This document shows positions 35,837-45,400 of a DNA stretch of 64,000 nucleotides, one piece after another (the first letter of the stretch is position 1; every line of letters starts with the position of its first letter). The notes below the pieces were generated by a model. That model saw only the letters and a program-made list of their open reading frames with translations, did no database searches and was not told the DNA's origin. This DNA is from Paenirhizobium naphthalenivorans (GTDB lineage: Bacteria > Pseudomonadota > Alphaproteobacteria > Rhizobiales > Rhizobiaceae). Position numbers and translations under genes: made by a program. Location: positions 34,932-98,931 of the forward strand of contig NZ_BJZP01000016.1 in NCBI RefSeq assembly GCF_007992095.1, in the 5' to 3' direction.

Positions 35837-38800
35837 TTGTCCATTTCCAAGATTCTCGTTGCCAACCGATCCGAAATTGCCATTCGCGTCTTTCGTGCCG
35901 CCAACGAACTGGGACTGAAAACGGTCGCGATCTGGGCGGAGGAGGACAAACTCTCGCTGCATCGCTTCAAGGCCGACGAGAGTTATCAGGTCGGACGCGG
36001 CCCGCATCTTGCTCGTGAACTCGGCCCGATCGAAAGCTATCTGTCGATCGATGAAGTGATCCGGGTGGCGAAGCTCTCCGGGGCGGACGCGATTCACCCT
36101 GGCTATGGACTTCTTTCGGAGAGCCCGGAATTCGTAGACGCCTGCGACAAGGCCGGCATCACCTTCATCGGGCCGCGTGCCGAGACCATGCGCCAGCTCG
36201 GGAACAAGGTCGCCGCCCGCAATCTAGCGATTTCGGTTGGCGTTCCGGTTGTACCGGCGACCACTCCGTTGCCGGGCGATATGGCTGAGGTCGCACGCAT
36301 GGCCGAAGAGATCGGCTATCCGGTGATGCTCAAGGCGTCTTGGGGCGGCGGCGGTCGCGGCATGCGCGCGATCCGCGATCCGAAGGATCTCGCCCGCGAA
36401 GTGACCGAGGGTAAGCGCGAGGCGATGGCTGCCTTCGGCAAGGATGAGGTTTACCTTGAAAAGCTGGTCGAGCGCGCCCGCCATGTCGAAAGCCAAATCC
36501 TTGGCGACACGCACGGCAATGTCGTGCATCTGTTCGAGCGCGACTGCTCTATCCAACGCCGCAACCAGAAGGTTGTCGAGCGCGCCCCGGCGCCCTATCT
36601 CAGCGACGCGCAACGCCAAGAGCTTGCTTCTTATTCGCTGAAGATTGCCAAGGCGACGAACTATGTCGGCGCCGGCACGGTAGAGTATCTGATGGATGCC
36701 GACACCGGAAAATTCTACTTCATCGAAGTCAACCCGCGCATTCAGGTTGAACACACGGTCACCGAAGCCGTGACCGGCATCGACATCGTCAAGGCGCAGA
36801 TCCACATTCTCGACGGCTACGCGATCGGCACGCCTGAATCGGGCGTGCCCGCCCAGGCCGACATCCGTCTCAATGGTCATGCGCTTCAGTGCCGTATCAC
36901 CACCGAGGATCCTGAACACAACTTCATCCCCGATTACGGCCGTATAACCGCTTATCGTGGCGCGACCGGTTTCGGTATCCGCCTTGATGGCGGTACGGCC
37001 TATTCGGGTGCGGTGATCACTCGCTTTTACGATCCGTTGCTGGAAAAGGTCACCGCCTGGGCGCCGACGCCACAGGAGGCGATCCAGCGCATGGACCGTG
37101 CGCTGCGCGAATTCCGTATCCGGGGCGTGGCGACCAACCTGACCTTCCTCGAGGCCATCATCAGCCACCAGAAGTTCCGTGACAACAGCTATACGACCCG
37201 CTTCATCGATTCGACGCCGGAACTGTTCGCCCAGGTAAAGCGTCAGGACCGTGCTACCAAGCTTCTGACCTATCTCGCCGACGTTACCGTCAACGGCCAC
37301 CCGGAAGCCAAGGGTCGTCCACGGCCGCCGGAGGATGCGGCCAAGCCGGCCGTGCCCTATATTGACGGCCCTATCCCGGATGGCACCAAGCAGTTGCTAG
37401 ACACGCTCGGCCCGGTCAAGTTCGGCGAGTGGATGCGTGAGCAAACGCGGGTGCTGGTGACCGACACGACGATGCGTGACGGCCATCAGTCACTGTTAGC
37501 AACGCGCATGCGCACCCATGACATTGCGCGTGCCGCGGGCGCCTATGCCCGCGCGCTGCCGAACCTCCTGTCGCTTGAGTGCTGGGGTGGAGCGACCTTC
37601 GACGTTTCCATGCGCTTCCTCACCGAGGACCCGTGGGAGCGCCTCGCGCTCATTCGCGAGGGAGCACCGAACCTTTTGCTGCAGATGCTGCTCAGGGGCG
37701 CAAATGGCGTCGGCTACAAGAACTATTCCGACAATGTGGTGAAGTACTTCGTACGCCAGGCGGCGAAGGGTGGCATCGATCTTTTCCGCGTCTTCGATTG
37801 CCTCAACTGGGTTGACAACATGCGGGTGTCGATGGATGCGGTCGCCGAGGAGAACAAGCTTTGCGAAGCGGCGATCTGCTACACCGGCGATATTCTCAAT
37901 TCGGCCCGGCCAAAGTATGATTTGAAGTATTATACCGCGCTGGCCGCCGATCTCGAAAAGGCTGGTGCCCACATCATCGCGGTCAAGGACATGGCTGGCC
38001 TGTTGAAGCCGGCTGCGGCGAAGATTCTGTTCAAGGCGTTGCGCGAGGCGACCAGCCTGCCGATCCACTTCCACACCCACGATACCTCGGGCATTTCGGC
38101 TGCGACCGTGCTGGCTGCCGTCGATGCGGGTGTCGACGCGGTCGACGCGGCGATGGACAGCCTGTCGGGCAATACGTCCCAGCCGTGCCTCGGTTCGATC
38201 GTCGAGGCGTTGCGCGGCTCCGAGCGGGATCCGGGTCTCGACCCGCACTGGATCCGTCGCCTGTCCTTCTATTGGGAGGCCGTGCGCAACCAGTACGCTG
38301 CCTTTGAAAGCGATCTCAAGGGACCTGCATCGGAAGTCTACCTGCACGAAATGCCGGGCGGTCAGTTCACCAATCTCAAGGAACAGGCTCGCTCGCTTGG
38401 GCTGGAGACCCGCTGGCATGAGGTGGCGCAAGCTTATGCGGACGCCAACCAGATGTTCGGCGACATCGTCAAGGTGACGCCGTCTTCGAAGGTTGTCGGC
38501 GATATGGCACTGATGATGGTTAGCCAGGATCTGACGGTTGAGGATGTCGTTGATCCGGGCAAGGAGGTCTCTTTCCCCGAATCGGTGGTCTCGATGCTGC
38601 GCGGCGATCTTGGCCAGCCGCCGATGGGTTGGCCGGAAGGCTTACAGAAGAAGGCCCTGAAGGGCGAACAGCCCTACACGGTTCGTCCGGGCTCGCTGCT
38701 CGAAGACACGGATCTGGACGCCGAGCGCAAGGCGATCGAGGAGAAGCTCGGCCGCACCGTCGATGATTTCGAATTCGCTTCCTATCTGATGTATCCCAAA

Positions 38801-39298
38801 GTCTTCACCGACTATGCGCTGGCTGCGGAGACCTACGGCCCGGTTTCGGTTCTGCCGACGCCCTACTATTTCTACGGCCTGCCAGCTGGCGAGGAACTGT
38901 TCGTCGACCTCGAAAAAGGCAAGACGCTGGTTGTTGTCAACCAGGCCATGGGCGCAGCCGACGACAAGGGCATGGTGACCGTGTTCTTCGAGCTGAACGG
39001 GCAGCCGCGGCGCATCAAGGTGCCGGACCGCGCCCATGGCGCTGCCGGCAGTGCTGCACGTCGCAAGGTTGATCCGGCGAATGCGGCGCATGTGGGTGCG
39101 CCGATGCCGGGCGTGATCTCGACGGTCGCGGTGGCGGCAGGCCAGGCGGTCAAGTCCGGCGACGTGCTGCTGTCGATCGAGGCGATGAAGATGGAGACGG
39201 CCCTGCATGCCGACCGCGACGGTACGATCGCCGAGGTGCTGGCGAAGACCGGTGACCAGATCGATGCCAAGGATCTTCTGGTCGTCTTCGAGGCCTGA
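35837..39298 (+). CDS. pyc: Pyruvate carboxylase (single-chain)
   Basis: The 1153-residue protein starts at TTG 35837, with GGAGGAGAGCGA upstream. It contains the biotin carboxylase domain (about 1-455, with KILVANRSEIAIRVF and the ATP-grasp loop SWGGGGRGM), the pyruvate carboxyltransferase domain (about 530-800, with DTTMRDGHQSLLATR and the metal-binding HTHDTSG), a central allosteric domain and a C-terminal biotin carrier domain with the biotinylated lysine K1118 in EAMKMET. The enzyme carboxylates pyruvate to oxaloacetate for anaplerosis. The gene stands in its own transcription unit, ended by a terminator at 39325-39359. Confidence 0.98.
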   Translation: MSISKILVANRSEIAIRVFRAANELGLKTVAIWAEEDKLSLHRFKADESYQVGRGPHLARELGPIESYLSIDEVIRVAKLSGADAIHPGYGLLSESPEFVDACDKAGITFIGPRAETMRQLGNKVAARNLAISVGVPVVPATTPLPGDMAEVARMAEEIGYPVMLKASWGGGGRGMRAIRDPKDLAREVTEGKREAMAAFGKDEVYLEKLVERARHVESQILGDTHGNVVHLFERDCSIQRRNQKVVERAPAPYLSDAQRQELASYSLKIAKATNYVGAGTVEYLMDADTGKFYFIEVNPRIQVEHTVTEAVTGIDIVKAQIHILDGYAIGTPESGVPAQADIRLNGHALQCRITTEDPEHNFIPDYGRITAYRGATGFGIRLDGGTAYSGAVITRFYDPLLEKVTAWAPTPQEAIQRMDRALREFRIRGVATNLTFLEAIISHQKFRDNSYTTRFIDSTPELFAQVKRQDRATKLLTYLADVTVNGHPEAKGRPRPPEDAAKPAVPYIDGPIPDGTKQLLDTLGPVKFGEWMREQTRVLVTDTTMRDGHQSLLATRMRTHDIARAAGAYARALPNLLSLECWGGATFDVSMRFLTEDPWERLALIREGAPNLLLQMLLRGANGVGYKNYSDNVVKYFVRQAAKGGIDLFRVFDCLNWVDNMRVSMDAVAEENKLCEAAICYTGDILNSARPKYDLKYYTALAADLEKAGAHIIAVKDMAGLLKPAAAKILFKALREATSLPIHFHTHDTSGISAATVLAAVDAGVDAVDAAMDSLSGNTSQPCLGSIVEALRGSERDPGLDPHWIRRLSFYWEAVRNQYAAFESDLKGPASEVYLHEMPGGQFTNLKEQARSLGLETRWHEVAQAYADANQMFGDIVKVTPSSKVVGDMALMMVSQDLTVEDVVDPGKEVSFPESVVSMLRGDLGQPPMGWPEGLQKKALKGEQPYTVRPGSLLEDTDLDAERKAIEEKLGRTVDDFEFASYLMYPKVFTDYALAAETYGPVSVLPTPYYFYGLPAGEELFVDLEKGKTLVVVNQAMGAADDKGMVTVFFELNGQPRRIKVPDRAHGAAGSAARRKVDPANAAHVGAPMPGVISTVAVAAGQAVKSGDVLLSIEAMKMETALHADRDGTIAEVLAKTGDQIDAKDLLVVFEA

Positions 39299-39324
39299 GC
39301 CAGGCCGAGCCCGGTCTAGAAATA

Positions 39325-39359
39325 AAAAACCCCGCCGTCGTTTTGACGGCGGGGTTTTT
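39325..39359. terminator. Bidirectional intrinsic terminator between pyc and ndvB
   Basis: A perfect 15-bp stem (arms 39325-39339 and 39345-39359, loop GTTTT) has five A on one end and five T on the other, so it can end transcription of pyc (plus strand) and of ndvB (minus strand), whose stop is at 39413. Confidence 0.95.
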
Positions 39360-39412
39360 CGTCTCGTTGCGGCTGACAGACCGGTCGGCTGGCCCGCCTG
39401 CGCGGCGGTTCC

Positions 39413-42400
39413 TCAGGTAGCTGCCGCGAGAGGGTAACCTGCCTCCTGATCAGTGATTTTCTCACCGTTGACCTTCACAGCGTAACCTTCTGAGCCAGCA
39501 AGTCGTTCGACAGAGATGGCATAAGTCTTGCCGGCAATCTCCAGCTTCGCCTCGTATACGTTCCATTCCGGCGGCAACGCCGGCTGGACGAGCAGGCGGT
39601 CACCCGTACGGGTGATGCCAAGCAGGCCCTCGACTGCGAAGCGGTAGAGCCAGCCAGCCGAGCCGGTATACCAGGTCCAGCCGCCGCGGCCGAGATAGGC
39701 CTCGCCGCCATAGACGTCGGCCGCGACCACATAGGGCTCGACGCGATAGCGTTCGGCGGCTTCGGCATCCAGTGCATGATTGATCGGGTTCAGCATCTTG
39801 AAGCAGCGCCAGGCGTCGGCCGGCCGGCCGGCCTTGGCCAGCGCCAAGCCCAGCCAGATGGCTGCATGAGTATACTGCCCCCCATTTTCGCGCACACCTG
39901 GCGGATAGGCCTTGATATAGCCCGGGTCGAGGTTGGTTTTCTCAAACGGCGGGGTGAACAACCGGATGATACCAGTCTCGTCGTCCACGAGTTCGGCGAG
40001 TGCCGCATCGAGCGCCTTGGCGCTGTGTTCCGTTTTACCGGCCCCCGATAGAACGCTCCACGACTGGGCGATCGAATCGATGCGGCATTCCTCCGACTGG
40101 GCGGAGCCGAGTGGCGTGCCGTCATCGAAATAGCCGCGGCGGTAGTATTCGCCGTCCCAGCCCGTCGTCTCAAGCGCATCGCCGAGTACCGCGAGATGCG
40201 CATTCCACCGGGTCACGCGGGCTTCGTCGCCGCGCGCCTCTGCGTGGGCGAGGAAGGTCTTGAGGGTAGAGGCCAGGAACCAGCCGAGCCAGACGCTCTC
40301 GCCCTGACCTTTTTCACCGACGCGGTTCATGCCGTCATTCCAGTCGCCGCCGAGGATAAGCGGCAGGCCGTGGGAACCGGTGCGGGCAACCGCAAGATCG
40401 AGCGCACGGGCTGCATGCTCGTAGAGGGTCGCGTCCTCGTTCGACGTTGCCGGCTGGAAGAAGCTGTCGTGCTGGTCTTCGGCGAGCTGTGGCCCCTCAA
40501 GGAAGGCCAGGCGCTCGTCGAGGAAGGCGGTGTCGCCGGTCTTTGCCACATACTGATCCGTTGCATGGGCGAGCCAGACGACATCGTCGGAGATGCGCGT
40601 GCGCACGCCTGCGCCAGTGTTGGGCAGCCACCAATGCTGTACGTCGCCTTCGACGAACTGGCGCGAGGCAGCATTGAGGATCTGGCGGCGTGCCAGCTGC
40701 GGCTCGACCAGCAGGAAGGCAAGCGTGTCCTGCAACTGGTCGCGGAAGCCATAGGCACCGCTTGCTTGGTAAAAGCCGGCCCGGGCGAAGATCCGACAGG
40801 CGAGCGCCTGATAGGGCAGCCAGCGGTTGACCAACGTGTCAAAGGCCCGGTCATCAGTTTTCACCTGTAGCTGGTCCGTAAAGGAGGACCAGAAATCACG
40901 CGTGGCAGAGAGCACGGAGGGGAAGCCCTCCTTGCGCAGGGCACCGATCAGCTCGCGGGCGGCGGCGTTCGTCTCGGTTTCGCCAAGGAGGAAGGTGATG
41001 TCCCGTTCTGCGCCTGCCGGTACGTCTATGTCGAAGGCGAGAGCCGCGCACGGATCGCTTTCGGTGTCGGCAGAGCCGGAGAGATGTGACTGGCGTGCCA
41101 ACGCCTGCGGCATCCGGATCGAGCCATGCCGGCCGATGAACTCGCGCCGGCTCGCCGTATAGCCGTCCGGCGTGCCGAGACCTGCCAGGAAGGCGGTGCG
41201 GCCCGGATAGTTGATGTCGTAGGGGTTGGTGGCGAAGAGCGCGCCGGTGTCCTCGTCGAAGGACGACAGGACGAAGGGCGCGCTCTTTTGCGCGTTGTTG
41301 CCAAGCACCCATTCCGCATAGCCGTAGACGCGCAGGCTTCGCAGATCCGAGCCTTTATTGCGTAGAACCAGGCGGGAGAGCTTGGCCGGCCGGTCGCGGT
41401 CGACAGTCTGGGTGAGCTCAAGTTCCAGCCCGTCGTTTTGGCTCAAGAAAACCGAATAGCCGAGGCCGTGGCGGGCTTCGAAACGGGCCTTTTCGTCGAG
41501 GTTGAGGGCGCTGAAAGGACTGAATGTGCGGCCGGTCTCCAGATCGGCGACGTAGAAGGCCTCACCTGGACGGTTGATGACCGGATCGTTCGTCCATGGC
41601 GTCAACTGATGGTCACGCGAATTGCCAGTCCAAGTGAAGCCGGCGCCTTCGGCGGAGACGTGGAAGCCGAATTTTTCGTTGGCGATCACATTGATCCACG
41701 GTTGCGGCGTGGAATTTCGACCGGCGAGCCGTACGACATATTCCTTGCCGTCTTGGGCAAAGCCGCCGAAGCCGTTCCAGAATTCGAGACCCTTGCCGTC
41801 GGATGCTGGGGCGCTCGCAGCTGTCGCGGATGGCGCGGTCGGTAGCAGGCCGGGCCATTCGGCCTCGGAGCCATCGGGGTTGCGAGGGTTGGCAAAGAGC
41901 GAAACCGCGCGATTGATCTGGTCGACGACCTTGCCGTTGCGGGCGTGTAGAACGACGCGAGCCGCTGCGATCAGGGCCTGCGAGGCACTTTCCTCGATCA
42001 GATCGTTGCGGACGACGAAGACATGCGGCTTGCCACTGCTGCCGTCCGGCAGTCGGTGGCGCAGGTTTTCGGCCAGTTGATCGAGCGCATGCTGCATGTC
42101 CTGCGCATAAGAGGTAGCACGTTCGTTGACGATCGCCAGATCGGCGATGATGCCGCGGCGACGCAGGTACTCGAGTGCGCTCATCGCTTCGCGGGCGATC
42201 TCGATGTCCATATCGTCGTTGATACGCAGGGCTACGATCGGAAAGTCGCCGGAAATGGCCAACGGCCACAACGCCGACTGGGTGGTGAGGCCGTTGCGAA
42301 CGGTTTCCGGGTCAGTCCTCAGATGATTGTCGGGGTAGACCAGGTAACGGCCGAGATGCTGGAAGGCGGCGGCCTGTTGCGAGGTAATGCCGATGTGGCG

Positions 42401-45400
42401 CAGTTCGACCTGCGCCCGGGTCCAGGCGTGGATCAGTTCGTGGCTGAAGGAATCCGGGTGACGATAGCGCTCGATCGCCTGATCAATCTTCTCGCGGTTG
42501 GGGGCGGCGATTGTCCAGAAGATGACACTGACCTTCTTGCCCGAAGGAACACGCACGACGCGGCGTAGGCTCAACACGGGATCAAGTGTGAAGCCTTCCG
42601 TTCCCGACAGGGTTGCGCCCGGATCGAAGGCCGCAGCCTCGGCGAGGCAGCGACCGCGGCCGATGAAGCGTCGACGGTCGGTTTCGAATTCTGTCGGCCG
42701 GCCGGGGCCGGTGCTGTCGACCACGAGATGGGCGACGCACATGTCGGCGTCTCCGGGGCTGCGCTTGTTGCGCTCGGCGCGGATGACGTCGCGGCGGCGG
42801 CCGAACTCGGTCTTGATGAACATGCGCGAGAACAACGGATGTGCGCTGTCGACATCGTCCTGGGTGATGACCGGTTCGAGATAGGAGGTTACCTCGATGA
42901 AGCGGTCCTCGCTGCCGGTGTTGAGAATGGTCAGGCGCCGGCCTTCGGCATCATGCTCTGTGGCGACGATGCACTCGACCTGGGTCGAGATGTCGCCAAC
43001 CGTCTTGAAGAACTCTGCCTTGTCGTCGCCAAAGATGGCCTTGGTCTTCTCGTCCTCGGCGCGACGCGGCGAGGCGGTCGCCGACCACCACTCACCGTTT
43101 GCGGTATCGCGCAGGAAGATGAACGTACCGGAGCGGTCCTCGGTCGCGTCGGCGGTCCAGCGCGAGACGGCCTGACCGTTCCACCGCGAGTAGCCGGAGC
43201 CCGTTGCCGTAAGCATGACCGAGTAGTGACCGTTCGACAAGAAGGCGAGCGCCCGGTCCTTGGTCGCCGGGTCGGTGACGGTACGGACTTCCGGGCGCAG
43301 AAGGTCGGCTTGACCCTTGCCCGGCGTCTGCGGTTCGTATTTGGCGCTCATCACCGGGATTTCACGCGGTGCCTTTTCCTGCAGCAGAAGTTCGGCGGCC
43401 TCGATCACCGGGTCGGCATGGAACAGCTCGCGCAATCGGCCGTTGAAGGCGACATTGGCAATCGCCGCGATCGACATGCCATGGTGGTGGGCATAGTAGT
43501 TGAAGACCACGGCGCAGGATTTGCCTTCTGGAAGGCGGGTCGGGGTGAAGTCCACGGCGTCGTGAAAGCCATAGGCGCCGAGCGCGCCGAGCTTGCGCAG
43601 GCGCTTGAGGTTTTCCAGCGCCGCTTCCGGGAAATACTGGCTGGCGAGGATCGAGGCATAGGGTGCGATGACGGCGTTCTGGCCGAGACCGCGCTTGAGG
43701 CCGAGCGTTGGCACGCCGAAGTTGGTGTACTGATAGCTCATCTCATGGTCGCGGGCATTGAAGGCGGCTTCGGAAATCCCCCACGGGATACCCAGCCGTT
43801 TGCCGTGGGCGATCTGCTCCTGCACGACCAGATTGTTGGTCTGGTTGAGGATGCCGCCCTGGCGCTCCTGCATGACGAGAGGCGGCATCAGATATTCGAA
43901 CATAGAGCCTGACCAGGAGATCAGTGCCGCGCGGGCGCCGATTGGCACGACCTGTCGGCCGAGGCGGTACCAGTGTTCGGTCGGGAGATCGCCCTTGGCG
44001 ATGGCGAACAGGCTGGTGAGACGGCATTCCGACGCCAGAAGATCGTAGCAGGCTTCGTCCAGTTCGCGACTTTCGACACGATAGCCGATCGACAGCAGGC
44101 GGCGTTCAGGACGGAACAAGAAGGTGAAGTCCATCGAGAAGGCGATGTCGCGGGCGCGGTCGCGCAGCACGGCGAGCCGCTGGCGCAATGGATCTATATT
44201 CGACAGATCGAAGGCGGTGTCGGCGATCTGCGCCTCGCAGACGGCGACCAGCGATTCCGTCCAGCGGGTGACTTCCGCGCTTTGTTCCGAGCGGACCTCA
44301 TGGTCTAGATTGGCGGCAAGCTTCTGGATGTCGTGCGCCAGCGCGCCGAGATTGATGATGCGGATCGAGGCGAACTCGTGTTCGCGCTTGACGGCAGCCA
44401 GCGCCGTGTTGAAGCCGATGATGCGCTCTTCCAGGCGACGACGCAGTGGCCGCACGGTCTTGCGATCGTCCGGCAACTCCTTGAGGACCTCGAGCAGGAT
44501 GCCGCCGACATCACCGATGCCATCGAGACTGCCCTGCATATGGGCAGAGGGCGCTTCCGCCCATTCGCGACAGGCCGAGGAGATGGCGATCAGGTGTCCG
44601 GCGAGGTTGCCGCTATCAACCGCGGAGATGTAGCGCGGGCCGAGCGTTTTCAACGTGTCCGTATGATACCAGTTGTAGAGGTGGCCGCGGTACTTATCCA
44701 TGCGGTCGACAGTGGCAATCGTGCGCTCGAGGCGCTCGATAGTCTGTTCGAAACTAATCCAGCCAAAATACCGGGCGGAGACGACGGAGAGCAGGTAAAG
44801 GCCGATATTGGTCGGCGAAGTCCGGTGCGCGATGACCGGTTCCGGTTTTTCCTGGAAATTGTCCGGCGGCAGGTAATTGTCGCCCGCTGTGACGAAGGTC
44901 TCGTAGAAGCGCCATGTGCGTCGCGCGATTTTGCGCAGTTCAACTGTGGCTTCCTCCGGTACGAACAGACTGTCTTCCGTCTCCGCCGATTGGCTGACAT
45001 ACCACGCGACGAGGGGTGACATCACCCACATCAGCGTGAAGGGCAGGCCGATCAGATAGCCATAGCCACCGGACGCGGCGGCGACGGCGAGCGCCAGAAG
45101 ACCGAGAGCCGGGGCATGCAGCATGTTGCGGTAATAGGAGGAAATATTGCCCTGGGCTGACGACTGGATTGAGGCGGCGGTGCGCCATTCGAGCAGCAGT
45201 TTGCGGCTGACCAGCATGCGGTAGATCGAGCGGATGATCGCGTCGCCCATCATGTAGGCCATATCGGCGATGAAGACGATGCGCAGCGCGACCTGCGCGT
45301 TCGAAGAGCGCAATTCCGACCAAAGCGACTGGAAATGGGCCGCCGGAACGATGTCGCTCTGCCGTGGTACCAGGCCGGACAGCAACGAGAGCGTCGGCGC

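Noticed and set aside
42728..43912. Plus-strand open frame of 394 codons inside ndvB
   Set aside because: It is antisense to conserved glucan synthase sequence and has no homology. It is a shadow of GC-rich codon use.
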